In this document: positions 40,939 to 49,324 of the stretch, piece by piece
How positions within the stretch are numbered: the stretch's first letter is position 1
Layout: each line of letters starts with the position of its first letter
Assembly (NCBI RefSeq): GCF_002812725.1
Contig: NZ_NMUN01000002.1
Location: forward strand, 62,001-126,000
Length of the DNA: 64,000 nt
DNA from: Microbacterium sp. BR1
GTDB lineage: Bacteria; Actinomycetota; Actinomycetes; Actinomycetales; Microbacteriaceae
Direction of reading: 5' to 3'
Made by a program: the position numbers and the translations under genes
The notes under the pieces: model-generated
The model's database searches: none
The model's input: only the letters and a program-made list of their open reading frames with translations
What the model was told of the DNA's origin: nothing

Positions 40939-42329
40939 GCGCCGAACACCTTTCCGGGATTGAGGATGCCGAGCGGATCGAAGACCTGCTTGATCTGCCG
41001 CTGCAGCTCCCACTGGTCCTCTCCCAGCTCGTCCGCGAGCCATCGGCGCTTCAGCAGTCCGACGCCGTGCTCGCCCGTGAGGGTTCCGCCGAGCCGGAGT
41101 GCCGAGGTGAACAGATCACCGGCGGCCGCCCAGACTTCGTCGGGGACCTCGGGACCGGTGAACACGAAGCTCGGGTGCAGGTTGCCATCTCCCGCGTGGG
41201 CGATGGTGGGAATCGTCAGGCCGTATTCGCGCTCGATGCGCCCGATCTCGTCGAACATCGCCGGCAGGGAACTGCGCGGCACGGCGACATCCTCGAGCAG
41301 GGTGTCGCCGAGCGCCGTCATCGCCGCGTGCGCGGAACGGCGGATGGTGAGAAGACGCTCTCCCTCAGCCGCGTCGTCCGAGAGCGTCGTCTCGGCGCCG
41401 AGCGCACGCAGAATCGAGTCGATCGCCGCGGCCTCGGCGCCGGCCGCCGCGCCATCCGTCTGGATCGTCAGCTGGGCCGCCCCCGCCGTCGGGGCCGGAA
41501 GTCCCAGGAGTGCGTGCACGGCACCGAGCGACGCGGCGTCCATGAGTTCCATGATCGCCGGCTGGACGCCCGAGACGACGACGGCGGCGGCGCCCGCGGC
41601 GGCCTCGCGGACGGTCGCGAAGGTCGCCAGCACGGTGTGCGGCGAGCCCGGGGGACGACGGCGCAGTTTGAGGGTGGCCGACACGATGACCGCGAGGGCC
41701 CCCTCCGATCCGATCAGGAGGGAGGTCAGATCCAGCCCCGTGACGCCCTTCACGCTCCGGCGCCCAAGGCGCATCATCCGTCCGTCCGCGAGCACGACAT
41801 CCATCCCCAGCACTGCGTCCCGCACGGTGCCGTACTTCGCGCAGAGCAGACCGCCCGCGCCCGTCGCGATGTTGCCGCCCACCGTCGAGATGTCGCGACT
41901 GGCCGGGTCAGGCGCCCACCAGAGGTCCTGCTCGGCGAGCACCGCATTCAGGTCCCCGTTGAGGATCCCCGGTTCGACGACCGCCAGCAGATCGTCCGGT
42001 CGGACGTCGAGGATGCGGTCCATCCGCGTCGTCGACAGCACGATCTCGCCCGGGCCGGCGATCGCGGCGCCGGCGGCGCCGGTACCGGCGCCGCGCGTGA
42101 CGACCGGCGTGCGCGTCGCCGTGGCGACCCGGAGCGCCGCCTGGACGTCCGCGACGCTCTCGGCCGCGACGATCGCCACGGGAGGGCCGGGGGAGAGATG
42201 GCCCGAGGCATCCGCCCGGGTTTCTTCGAGCGCCCGGACGTCGGAGGTCACACGGGGACCCAATTCGCGGGTGAGGCGCGTGACGACCTCAGGGTCGATC
42301 GTGTCGCGACCCGCGTCGCTCGCTGACAT
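40935..42329 (-). CDS. FAD-linked oxidase, GlcD/D-lactate dehydrogenase type
   Basis: This 464-residue protein has the vanillyl-alcohol-oxidase-type FAD fold: VVTRGAGTGAAGAAIAGPGEIVLST (near 75-100), DPASRDISTVGGNIATGAGGLLCAKYG and the C-terminal HAGDGNLHPSFVF and TGEHGVGLLKR. It should oxidise a D-2-hydroxyacid such as glycolate or D-lactate. Paired with the FMN enzyme it may cover both stereoisomers of one acid. The ATG at 42329 follows a -10 box at six bases, so the transcript appears leaderless. Confidence 0.9.
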   Translation of the reverse strand: MSASDAGRDTIDPEVVTRLTRELGPRVTSDVRALEETRADASGHLSPGPPVAIVAAESVADVQAALRVATATRTPVVTRGAGTGAAGAAIAGPGEIVLSTTRMDRILDVRPDDLLAVVEPGILNGDLNAVLAEQDLWWAPDPASRDISTVGGNIATGAGGLLCAKYGTVRDAVLGMDVVLADGRMMRLGRRSVKGVTGLDLTSLLIGSEGALAVIVSATLKLRRRPPGSPHTVLATFATVREAAAGAAAVVVSGVQPAIMELMDAASLGAVHALLGLPAPTAGAAQLTIQTDGAAAGAEAAAIDSILRALGAETTLSDDAAEGERLLTIRRSAHAAMTALGDTLLEDVAVPRSSLPAMFDEIGRIEREYGLTIPTIAHAGDGNLHPSFVFTGPEVPDEVWAAAGDLFTSALRLGGTLTGEHGVGLLKRRWLADELGEDQWELQRQIKQVFDPLGILNPGKVFGA

Positions 42330-42335
42330 GGCGTC

Positions 42336-42341
42336 AGCCTA
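42336..42341 (-). promoter_or_regulatory. -10 box TAGGCT for a leaderless transcript
   Basis: On the minus strand TAGGCT is followed by GACGCC and the ATG at 42329 of the FAD-linked oxidase gene. No Shine-Dalgarno box is present. Confidence 0.6.
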
Positions 42342-42479
42342 GGCGGCCGGTCCGAGGCGCCGCGGCGTCGTGCGCGCCTCGACAACTATCGGGCGGGACT
42401 GTCATGTCGGGGGCCTCGTCGGCCCTTCTAGAGTCGACCGCGTCGCGTGATGTTCCTGCGCGCGGACGAGAGGCGGAAC

Positions 42480-43403
42480 ATGCACATCGGATCCATCGAG
42501 ATCGACGGCTCTCCGGCCGTCGTGGTGCGGGCCGACGAGGAAAGCGCGGTCGTCCTGCCGGAGCGCTACACCGACGTCGAGAGTCTTCTGCGCGAGCCCG
42601 TCGACCGCCGGCGCGCAGCGGTCGACGAGGCCCTGCGAGGCGGCGAGCGTCTCCCGATCGCGGGGATGACGTGGCTTCCGCCCGTCGGCCGGCCCGGGAA
42701 GGTCCTCTGCGTCGCGCTCAACAACAGCGCCAATCCCGACCGCATCCTCTCGGGGCCCGACACGCCCGCGATGTTCGTCAAGCCGTCCTCGTCCCTGATC
42801 GGTCACGGCCGTGCGATCCGGTTGCGCCCCGAGTTCGGGCGCGTCCACCCCGAGCCCGAACTCGCCGTGGTGATCGGCCAGGGCGGATCCGACATCCCCG
42901 TCGACGCAGCGCTGGATCACGTCTTCGGCTACACGATCATCAACGACCTGACGTCGCCCACGATGCGGGACGCCGACACGTTCCACTACCGGGCCATCCA
43001 TCCCGATCCCGCGGCCCCGGACGGCATCCGCTACGTCGAGAGCTGGGTCAGCTATCCCGCGCGCTACAAGGGCACCGACACCTTCGGCCCGATCGGGCCG
43101 TGGGTGGTGACCTCGGACGCGATCCCCGACCCCCACACCCTGCGCATCACGTGCTCGCACGACGGGCGGCTCGTCACCGACGACAACACCGCCAATCTGC
43201 GCTTCAGCGTCGCGGAGGTCGTCTCCTTCGCCTCGAGCTACCTGACCCTCGAGCCCGGAGACATCATCGCGATGGGCACGGCGCTCAAGCGTTCGTCCGC
43301 CGGGGGCGCCGTGCAGAACGTCGACCTGACGACGCTCGGCGGCGTCATCGAGGTCGCGATCGAGGGGATCGGGACGCTTTCGAACCCCGTGGAGCGACGG
43401 TGA
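42480..43403 (+). CDS. Fumarylacetoacetate hydrolase family protein
   Basis: This 307-residue protein has the FAH fold: VGRPGKVLCVALNNSANPDRI, the metal-binding EPELAVVIG and GYTIINDLTSPTMRD, then GDIIAMGTALKR. Family members split C-C bonds of acylpyruvates or decarboxylate and hydrate products of meta-cleavage of catechols. Two genes downstream is an extradiol dioxygenase, so it probably handles the ring-cleavage product. I prefer the ATG at 42480 after AGAGGCGGA; an in-frame GTG/ATG pair at 42447/42450 is the alternative. A TAGAGT -10-like box is at 42429. Confidence 0.87.
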   Translation: MHIGSIEIDGSPAVVVRADEESAVVLPERYTDVESLLREPVDRRRAAVDEALRGGERLPIAGMTWLPPVGRPGKVLCVALNNSANPDRILSGPDTPAMFVKPSSSLIGHGRAIRLRPEFGRVHPEPELAVVIGQGGSDIPVDAALDHVFGYTIINDLTSPTMRDADTFHYRAIHPDPAAPDGIRYVESWVSYPARYKGTDTFGPIGPWVVTSDAIPDPHTLRITCSHDGRLVTDDNTANLRFSVAEVVSFASSYLTLEPGDIIAMGTALKRSSAGGAVQNVDLTTLGGVIEVAIEGIGTLSNPVERR

Positions 43404-43846
43404 GCGTCCTCGACCTCGAGACCCGCGCCGCGATCGCCGACCTCAACGCGCGCTTCGCCTGGGCGCTGGACTCGGGCGATCCCGACGCGCTTCGCGCGGT
43501 GCTCGCGCCCGACGTGCACTACGTCAGCGTCGGACGCGAATTCCACGATGTGGAGCGGGTCGTCGCGTCGTTCCTCGCGCGCGAAGGCACGCGCACGACA
43601 CGTCACGGCCTCGGGAACCTCCTCCTCGAGGACGGCCCCGACGGCACGGTCCTCGGGCGGAGCAGCTGGCACACGTTCGCCAGCAACGCGGATCCCCCGG
43701 TCGGCGTCGAGATCTACATGGTCGCCGACTTCCAGGACACCTATCGGCGGGTGGACGGTGCGGGCTGGCGGATCGCGGAGCGCATCATCCGTCCCGTGTT
43801 CCGTCAGCCGGGCCTCGCACCGGGTGCCGCCCCGAACCCCACGTGA
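43400..43846 (+). CDS. SnoaL/NTF2-like protein
   Basis: This 148-residue protein fits the SnoaL-like NTF2 fold: ETRAAIADLNARFAWALDSGDPDALRAVLAPDVHYVSVGREFHDVERVVASF, then RRVDGAGWRIAERIIRPVFRQ. Relatives are small cyclases, isomerases, or small subunits of ring-hydroxylating dioxygenases. The GTG at 43400 overlaps the FAH stop codon (GTGA), so it belongs to the operon with FAH and the dioxygenase. No catalytic residue can be named with confidence. Confidence 0.8.
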   Translation: MSVLDLETRAAIADLNARFAWALDSGDPDALRAVLAPDVHYVSVGREFHDVERVVASFLAREGTRTTRHGLGNLLLEDGPDGTVLGRSSWHTFASNADPPVGVEIYMVADFQDTYRRVDGAGWRIAERIIRPVFRQPGLAPGAAPNPT

Positions 43847-43857
43847 AAGCAGGAGAG

Positions 43858-44820
43858 ATGACCACGCACCCCGCAGAACCCGTCCACGACCTCGCCCACC
43901 TCGGCCACCACGCGATCCTGACGCCGACGATCGAAGAGACGCTCGCCTACTTCGTCGACCTCCTCGGCATGCAGGTCGTCGCGGTGGAGGGCGACGCGCA
44001 CTACCTCCGCGCCTTCGGCGACTACGAGGCCTGGTCGCTGAAGATCATCGCGTCCGACCGTGCGGGCCTGGGCTTCGTCTCGTGGCGGATGACCAGCCCG
44101 CAGGCCCTCGAGCGGCGCGTCGCCTGGCTCGAGCAGAACGGGCACGGGGGGAGCTGGGTCGAGCCCGATCACGGCATCGGCCCGGCGTACGAGTTCGCCG
44201 ACCCCGACGGTCACCTCTTCCGCCTCTACTACGACACGACGCGGTACGAGGCGCCCGACGGCGAGCGTCCCGTGATCCCCACGAACTTCCAGAAGTACGC
44301 GAGCCGCGGCGCGAACGTGCGCCACGTCGACCACGTCAACCTGCTCGCGCGCGACGTGCGCGCTTGCCGCGAATTCTGGGAGCAGGGCTTCGGACTGCGC
44401 ACCTACGAGATCATCCGCCTTCCCGACGACACCGAAGCCGGGGCGTGGATGAGCAGCTCCATCCAGGGTCACGAGCTGATCTACACGCAGGAGAAGACGA
44501 GCGGGAGCGGACGCCTGCACCACTTCGCCTACCTCGTCGACACGCGCGAAGAGGTGCTGCGCGCCGCCGAGATCTTCGCCGACGCACGGATCTACATCGA
44601 GGCGGGTCCCTCGCGCCACACCGCGATCCAGGGCTTCTACCTCTACACCCGCGAACCCGGCGGTAACCGGATCGAGGTCGCCAACGGCGGGTACCTGGTC
44701 TTCGCGCCCGATGCCGAGCCGTACGTCTGGTCGGCCGAGGAGTGGGCGAAGAAGCCCGGCTGGGGTGCACCCATCCCTCCCGAGTTCCACGTCTACGGGA
44801 CGCCCGTCGTCGTCGACTGA
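43858..44820 (+). CDS. Extradiol ring-cleavage dioxygenase (VOC family)
   Basis: This 320-residue protein has two vicinal-oxygen-chelate domains like catechol 2,3-dioxygenase and BphC. The second domain carries the Fe(II) ligand pattern: H159 (RHVDHVNLLARD), H221/H222 (LHHFAYLVD) and E273 (GGNRIEVANGGY). It should cleave a catechol next to its hydroxyls with O2. The ATG at 43858 is close behind AGGAG; a GTG at 43843 would overlap the upstream gene. Neighbouring FAH, CMD and hydroxyacid genes fit a meta-cleavage pathway. Confidence 0.88.
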   Translation: MTTHPAEPVHDLAHLGHHAILTPTIEETLAYFVDLLGMQVVAVEGDAHYLRAFGDYEAWSLKIIASDRAGLGFVSWRMTSPQALERRVAWLEQNGHGGSWVEPDHGIGPAYEFADPDGHLFRLYYDTTRYEAPDGERPVIPTNFQKYASRGANVRHVDHVNLLARDVRACREFWEQGFGLRTYEIIRLPDDTEAGAWMSSSIQGHELIYTQEKTSGSGRLHHFAYLVDTREEVLRAAEIFADARIYIEAGPSRHTAIQGFYLYTREPGGNRIEVANGGYLVFAPDAEPYVWSAEEWAKKPGWGAPIPPEFHVYGTPVVVD

Positions 44821-44825
44821 CCGCC

Positions 44826-45431
44826 ATGGCATCGGATCGCCCCCGCTATCCCCTGCGTCCACCGGGGGAGTTGGCGCCCGACCAGCGTGCGCTTCACGAC
44901 CGCATCACCACGGGTCCGCGGGCGTCGACGCCCGCGGTGCCTCTCGTCGACGCGTCCGGCGCCCTGCTCGGCCCCTTCGCCGTCATGACGATCGCTCCGG
45001 CCGTCGGCGACGCCGTGCAGGCGCTCGGGGCGGCGCTGCGCTACGCGGGGACCCTGACACCCCTCGTCCGGGAAGGGGCGATCCTGCAGGTCGCCGCGCA
45101 TCACCGCTGCGAATTCGAGTGGATCGCCCACGAGGGAGCGGCGCGAGCCGCAGGTCTCGGAGACGAAGCCCTCGGCGTGATCCGGCGCGGCGGCGCTCCG
45201 ACGGGATGGTCGCCCGATGTGGACGGCGCGTTCGCAGCCGTTGCGGCCATGCTCGCCACGGGCCGCCTCGACGACGACCAGTACGACCGCGCGATGACAC
45301 AGCTCGGCGAACGGGCCCTCGCCGAACTCGTCTGGTTGTGCGGGTACTACTCGATGCTGGCGCTGTCGCTCGCGACCTTCGAGCCGCCGCACCCCGTGCC
45401 CGACCGCGTATTCGGCGACACGGGTCGCTGA
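44826..45431 (+). CDS. Carboxymuconolactone decarboxylase-like protein (second copy)
   Basis: This 201-residue protein has a CMD/AhpD-like core: LRYAGTLTPLVREGAILQVAAHHRCEFEWIAHEGAARAAGLGDEALGVIRRG, with only one cysteine (HHRCEFEWIAHE), so no AhpD-type CxxC. Proteins of this subtype, about 180-200 residues, often sit beside VOC dioxygenases. It starts five bases after the dioxygenase stop and closes this operon. Its reaction is not known. Confidence 0.83.
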   Translation: MASDRPRYPLRPPGELAPDQRALHDRITTGPRASTPAVPLVDASGALLGPFAVMTIAPAVGDAVQALGAALRYAGTLTPLVREGAILQVAAHHRCEFEWIAHEGAARAAGLGDEALGVIRRGGAPTGWSPDVDGAFAAVAAMLATGRLDDDQYDRAMTQLGERALAELVWLCGYYSMLALSLATFEPPHPVPDRVFGDTGR

Positions 45432-45467
45432 CCGAAGGGAAGGGCGGCGTCGGGTGCTAGGCGCGCC

Positions 45468-45830
45468 TCACCGGGCGCGCCGCGCGAGGATCCTCTGCCA
45501 GTCGCCCGGCACGCGTGCCGTCGGTCCGGGGACGCCCTGGCCCCCGGGGCGCGCCTGCGGGGGAGCGAGCGGCGGTCCGTCGACCTCGCTCTCGGTCTCG
45601 AAGTCCCAGAACCAGTCCTCGCCCGGCTCGAACGAGCGCATGACGCGGTGTCCGGTCTGCCGCCAGTGCGAAGTCGCATGGCGTCCGAGCGAGTCGTCGC
45701 AGCAGCCGATGTGCCCGCACGCCGCGCATCGACGCAGGTGCACCCACCAACTGCCGGACTCGTCGCACTCGACGCAGCCGTCACCGCTCGGCGGAACCTC
45801 CGGGTGGATGAAGCTCGACAGATCGCTCAT
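45468..45830 (-). CDS. UBP-type zinc-finger protein
   Basis: This 120-residue protein has an N-terminal ZnF-UBP domain: CVECDESGSWWVHLRRCAACGHIGCCDDSLGRHATSHWRQTGHRVMRSFEPGEDWFWDF, keeping the Cys/His zinc pattern. In eukaryotes the domain binds ubiquitin ends; in actinobacteria it occurs as small stand-alone proteins of unknown role. The rest is Pro/Gly-rich. GGGAGAC precedes the ATG at 45830. It is convergent with the CMD-like gene. Confidence 0.85.
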   Translation of the reverse strand: MSDLSSFIHPEVPPSGDGCVECDESGSWWVHLRRCAACGHIGCCDDSLGRHATSHWRQTGHRVMRSFEPGEDWFWDFETESEVDGPPLAPPQARPGGQGVPGPTARVPGDWQRILARRAR

Positions 45831-45938
45831 GATCGTCTCCCGTTCTCGCACGAGTCCCGCTGGAGACTACGAATCTAGGCCGTTCGCGCGCTGCGCGCTC
45901 GGTCGGGCGTCGACGCGGTCCCCGCGGCCCGGGTCGGA

Positions 45939-46547
45939 TCAGCTGGCGGGGTACGGGCGCTCGCGCAACACGGTCGCCAGATGCACGGCATTGCGGGCGA
46001 GCGTCGCCGTCGCGCTCGCCACGGCTTCCGGGGTCTCGTCGAGCTCGCGGTAGTCGACGGCCTGCATCGCCTCGCCGACCCAATAGGTTCCGCCCTGCGC
46101 GGGCAGGGTGAATCCGACGTCGGACAGGCCCTGGTAGAGGTCCGCGGTCGCCTTGTGCGCGCCGTCTTCGTTGCCGACGATCCCGGTGACGGCGACCTTG
46201 CCGAAGAGGATCGGCCGTCCCGCGTCATCCGTCTCCGAAAGCTCGGCGTCGAGCCGCTCGAGCACGCCCTGCGCCACGCTCGACATGTGGCCCAGCCAGA
46301 TGGGCGTGCACAGCACGACGATGTCCGAGGCGAGGATGAGCTCGCGGATGCGTGGCCAGCCGTCGCCGTCGCCCATGTCCTTCTCGACGCCCGGCGACAC
46401 GTTCTCGTCGATGATGCGCACGTGAGAAGTGTGGGCTCCGAGGTCCGCGAGGGCCGTCAGGATCTGATTCGTGAGCAGCTCGGTGCTCGAGGGAGCGGGG
46501 GACCTCGTCAACGTGCAGTTGAGCGCGATCGCGCGAATGTCGGCCAT
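45939..46547 (-). CDS. Flavodoxin-fold NAD(P)H-dependent oxidoreductase
   Basis: This 202-residue protein has a flavodoxin-like fold: RAIALNCTLTRSPAPSSTELLTNQIL for the phosphate loop, then ILASDIVVLCTPIWLGHMSSVAQGVLERLDAE and VAVTGIVGNEDGAHKATADLYQGLSDVGFTLP. Relatives are FMN-binding NADPH reductases of quinones or other acceptors. It stands between the zinc-finger gene and a flavin reductase gene on the same strand. The partner is unknown. Confidence 0.87.
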   Translation of the reverse strand: MADIRAIALNCTLTRSPAPSSTELLTNQILTALADLGAHTSHVRIIDENVSPGVEKDMGDGDGWPRIRELILASDIVVLCTPIWLGHMSSVAQGVLERLDAELSETDDAGRPILFGKVAVTGIVGNEDGAHKATADLYQGLSDVGFTLPAQGGTYWVGEAMQAVDYRELDETPEAVASATATLARNAVHLATVLRERPYPAS

Positions 46548-46657
46548 GAGCCCACCTTCCGTCAGGGTGTGGTCCGAGGCTACGAGCGTGCGTCGCGGCG
46601 GTCACCGGGGTTGACACGGGGCGGCTGCCCTGACAGCGCCGTTGTGGTGCGAAGCGG

Positions 46658-47233
46658 TCAGTCGATGCGCGAGTGGTCGCCGAGACGGTGCCAGGTCCGG
46701 TTGTGGTAGACGAGCGCGTTGCCCGCCTCGCCCGGTGCGGGGTCCCGCGACAGGCTGGACTGCAGCGCGTGCACAGCGAAGATCGTGGAGCCCCCGGCAT
46801 CCATCCGGTTGACGACGGCGCCCCGGATCCAGGCCCGGACGCCGTGATAGACGGGTTCGCCGGTGACGAGGCGCGACCAGGATCCGGAGTCGGCGAAGCG
46901 ATCGACTCCGCTCGTGGATCCGAGGCGCGCGAGGGGTAGATCGTCGGCATCGAGCAGATGGACGACGACGGTCTTCGCCGCGGCGAGCGCGCGTGCGCTC
47001 GACGACTGCGCCGAGACCGAGAACACGAGCAGCGGCGGATCGGCGCTCACGGACGACACCGAGGTCGCTGTCAGCGCGACGGGCCCTGTGCCGTCATCGG
47101 CGGTGATCACGGCGACGCCACCCGGGTGCCCGCGGAACACCGCCTTGAAGTCGTCGGCCGAGAGCGAGGGGAAAGCGGGGACACCATCGGCCGGCGTGAT
47201 CCGGTCAGCGGTCGGCTCGGATTCGGTCGTCAT
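46658..47233 (-). CDS. Flavin reductase family protein (HpaC-like)
   Basis: This 191-residue protein has the split-barrel flavin reductase pattern: DDFKAVFRGHPGGVAVITADD, PVALTATSVSSVSADPPLLVFSVSAQSSSARAL, then VVHLLDADD. HpaC-type enzymes reduce FMN or FAD with NAD(P)H for a separate monooxygenase. I chose the ATG at 47233, placed six bases after a TAGCGT -10 box (leaderless); a GTG at 47239 is the alternative. No flavin monooxygenase gene is in the window. Confidence 0.87.
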   Translation of the reverse strand: MTTESEPTADRITPADGVPAFPSLSADDFKAVFRGHPGGVAVITADDGTGPVALTATSVSSVSADPPLLVFSVSAQSSSARALAAAKTVVVHLLDADDLPLARLGSTSGVDRFADSGSWSRLVTGEPVYHGVRAWIRGAVVNRMDAGGSTIFAVHALQSSLSRDPAPGEAGNALVYHNRTWHRLGDHSRID

Positions 47234-47239
47234 GCTCAC

Positions 47240-47245
47240 ACGCTA
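47240..47245 (-). promoter_or_regulatory. -10 box TAGCGT for a leaderless transcript
   Basis: On the minus strand TAGCGT is followed by GTGAGC and the ATG at 47233 of the flavin reductase gene. Confidence 0.55.
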
Positions 47246-47339
47246 TCCCCCGAATCGGGCGGTGGCTCCGATGGGCGACCCGCGACGTCATGTCGGTTCG
47301 CATTCGGGAATTCGTGACACGAGCGAAACAAAGAGGGTG

Positions 47340-47452
47340 CATACTGATTTCGCAGCGTAAGCCGTTGCGGGCCCCCCGGGCCAAAAAACCCCGGTGGTGT
47401 GAAGGTGTCGTCAGCCCTCGTCCCGGCTCGGTATGCGCGCTCAGGGCGACAC
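47340..47452 (+). promoter_or_regulatory. Promoter and structured 5' leader of the FMN reductase operon
   Basis: A CATACT -10-like box (47340-47345) would give a leader of about 145 bases, long for this genome. It contains a GC hairpin (GGCCC/GGGCC around 47370-47382). Its right arm can instead pair with CCCGG at 47390-47394. It also contains a two-part stem: GTGTC (47405-47409) plus GCCCT (47414-47418) against AGGGC and GACAC (47443-47452), with a four-base bulge. Competing hairpins suggest a regulatory leader or riboswitch-like element; no known class is recognised. Confidence 0.45.
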
Positions 47453-47497
47453 GACTCCTTCGATTTCCTGTCAATCGGTACAGATGTGAGAAGTGAA

Positions 47498-48031
47498 ATG
47501 TCGCTCAAAGTCACGATCGTCGTCGGCAATCCCAAGCCGGCATCCCGCACGCGCAAGGTCGCGGAGCTCCTCGTCGAGAAGCTCCTCGCCCCCGGCACGT
47601 ATTCGCTCGAGGTGATCGACCTCGCCGATCACACGGCCGAGATCTTCGCCTGGCCCTCGGAGGAGATGGCGGGACTCAATGCCTCCGTCGCCGAGAGCGA
47701 CCTGGTGGTCTTCGCATCCCCGACGTACAAGGCCACCTACACAGGTCTGCTCAAGGCGTTCCTCGACCGCTACCCGGCGAACGGCCTCGCGGGCGTCACG
47801 GCGATCCCGGTGCACACCGGTGCGGACTTCAGCCACGCCATGGGGCCGACCTACAACCTCGCGCCCCTGCTCGTCGAGTTGGGCGCGATGGTCCCGGGCC
47901 GCGGCTTCTACCTCTCGTTGACCCAGATGGATCAACTCGAGGATGTCGTGGGCGCGGCGGCGGCAGAGTACGCGGCGAACCTCGCGCGCCTGGCGCACGT
48001 GGCCGGCGCGACGGCGACACCTCTCCCCTGA
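47498..48031 (+). CDS. NADPH-dependent FMN reductase
   Basis: This 178-residue protein fits the SsuE/MsuE group: KVTIVVGNPKPASRTRKVAELLVEKLL at the start, then SDLVVFASPTYKATYTGLLKAFLDRYP, the FMN-contact segment of the family. It reduces FMN with NAD(P)H for use by a two-component monooxygenase, in relatives often for sulfonate or aromatic compounds. The ATG at 47498 is chosen at the start of the flavodoxin fold; a leader of about 145 bases with hairpins precedes it. The next gene is another flavin reductase 33 bp away. Confidence 0.88.
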   Translation: MSLKVTIVVGNPKPASRTRKVAELLVEKLLAPGTYSLEVIDLADHTAEIFAWPSEEMAGLNASVAESDLVVFASPTYKATYTGLLKAFLDRYPANGLAGVTAIPVHTGADFSHAMGPTYNLAPLLVELGAMVPGRGFYLSLTQMDQLEDVVGAAAAEYAANLARLAHVAGATATPLP

Positions 48032-48064
48032 ACCCGGTTGTGTCATCTCGATAGGAGGAACACC

Positions 48065-48607
48065 ATGCACGAGTCAGCATTCGCCCCGGCGCCCATCTCG
48101 GCGCCGACGGGCATCGACGCGCGCCTGTTCCGTGACACGCTCGGGCACTACGCATCGGGCATCAAAGTCATCAGCGGGCTGGAGGCGGACGAACCCGTCG
48201 GTTTCACCTGCCAGTCGTTCTACAGCGTCTCGATCGACCCGCCCCTCGTCTCGTTCAGCGTCATGCTGACCTCGACGACCTACCCGCGCATCAAGGAGAG
48301 TGGACGCTTCGCGGTCAACGTGCTGGCGCACGACCAACACCACGTCTCGAATCAGTTCGCGCGCAAGGGGACGGACAAATGGGCGGGAATCGAATGGACG
48401 CCCGCCGCATCCGGCAATCCCGTCATCCACGACACCCTGATGTGGGTGGACTGCGAGCTCTGGGACGAATACGTCGCGGGCGATCACCTGATCGTGATCG
48501 GCAAGGTCGTCGAGATGAGCGCCCCCGAGTGGCACACGCGTGAGCCGTTGCTGTATTTCAAGGGGTCGTACCGTCACCTGCGCGAACCGGATCAGATCGC
48601 GAGTTGA
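48065..48607 (+). CDS. Flavin reductase family protein (second, HsaB/HpaC type)
   Basis: This 180-residue split-barrel flavin reductase has FRDTLGHYASGIKVISGLE, VGFTCQSFYSVSIDPPLVSFSVMLTSTTYPRI and FAVNVLAHDQHHVSNQFARKGTDKWAGIEW, typical of reductase components of two-component monooxygenases. GATAGGAGGAA precedes the ATG at 48065. It forms a pair with the FMN reductase upstream. The monooxygenase they serve must lie elsewhere. Confidence 0.9.
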   Translation: MHESAFAPAPISAPTGIDARLFRDTLGHYASGIKVISGLEADEPVGFTCQSFYSVSIDPPLVSFSVMLTSTTYPRIKESGRFAVNVLAHDQHHVSNQFARKGTDKWAGIEWTPAASGNPVIHDTLMWVDCELWDEYVAGDHLIVIGKVVEMSAPEWHTREPLLYFKGSYRHLREPDQIAS

Positions 48608-48655
48608 GCGGGTCGTCCGTCGGGACGGCGTCGCGCTTTCGGGTCGCCGTTCCGA

Positions 48656-48661
48656 CAGACT
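48656..48661 (+). promoter_or_regulatory. -10 box CAGACT for a leaderless transcript
   Basis: CAGACT is followed by GAGCGC and the ATG at 48668 of the DUF1345 gene, with no Shine-Dalgarno box. Confidence 0.5.
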
Positions 48662-48667
48662 GAGCGC

Positions 48668-49324
48668 ATGACCACGCCCGCGAAGACCCGGGCACCCTTC
48701 GAGCACCGCTGGCCGGCGATCGCGGGCGTGCTCGCCGTTCTGGTGCTGTGGCTGCTCCTGCCGAACTTCTTCCTCGAACCGTTGCGGTGGATCGCCGTCG
48801 GAGTCTGCGCCCTCCTGGTCATCCCGCTGATCGTGCTGAATCCTCATCACCTCGTGCGGCAGACGACCTGGTCCCGCTGGTTCTCGGTGATTCTCGGCGT
48901 CATCCTGCTGCTCGTGACGCAGGCGCTGCTCGTGCAGCTGGTCTATGAACTGCTGACGGCCCCGGATGCCGAAGGCATCAGCATCCTGCTCGCCGCGTTG
49001 CAGCTCTGGGTGACCAACGCGATCGCGTTCGGGCTGCTGTATTGGGAGCTCGATCTCGGCGGCCCGGTCGCGCGCGCACGCGGGACTCGCGATGTCGCGG
49101 AAGCAGACTTCATCTTTCCGCAGGACTCGACCCCCGGATTCGGCGCGTGGCAGCCCCGCTACTTCGACTATCTGTACATCTCGCTGACGGCCGGCATGGC
49201 GTTCTCTCCGGCGGATGCGCTCCCGATTACGCGGCGCGCGAAGGCGTTCATGGCGATCGAGGCTCTCGCGGGATTCATCATGTCGGTGCTCGTGATCGCC
49301 CGCGCCGTCTCTGCGATCACCTGA
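48668..49324 (+). CDS. DUF1345 family integral membrane protein
   Basis: This 218-residue protein has about five hydrophobic segments and the DUF1345 C-terminal pattern DFIFPQDSTPGFGAWQPRYFDYLYISLTAGMAFSPADALPITRRAKAFMAIEALAGFIMSVLVIARAV. The FDYLY and TAGMAFSPAD stretch resembles pore regions of two-transmembrane ion channels, which may hint at an ion-conducting role; this is inference. It seems to be a single-gene unit with a leaderless start. Confidence 0.82.
   Translation: MTTPAKTRAPFEHRWPAIAGVLAVLVLWLLLPNFFLEPLRWIAVGVCALLVIPLIVLNPHHLVRQTTWSRWFSVILGVILLLVTQALLVQLVYELLTAPDAEGISILLAALQLWVTNAIAFGLLYWELDLGGPVARARGTRDVAEADFIFPQDSTPGFGAWQPRYFDYLYISLTAGMAFSPADALPITRRAKAFMAIEALAGFIMSVLVIARAVSAIT

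Noticed and set aside
33290..48607. The catabolic region considered as a recently acquired genomic island
   Set aside because: No integrase, transposase, tRNA or direct-repeat border is seen, and base composition looks like the rest of the window.
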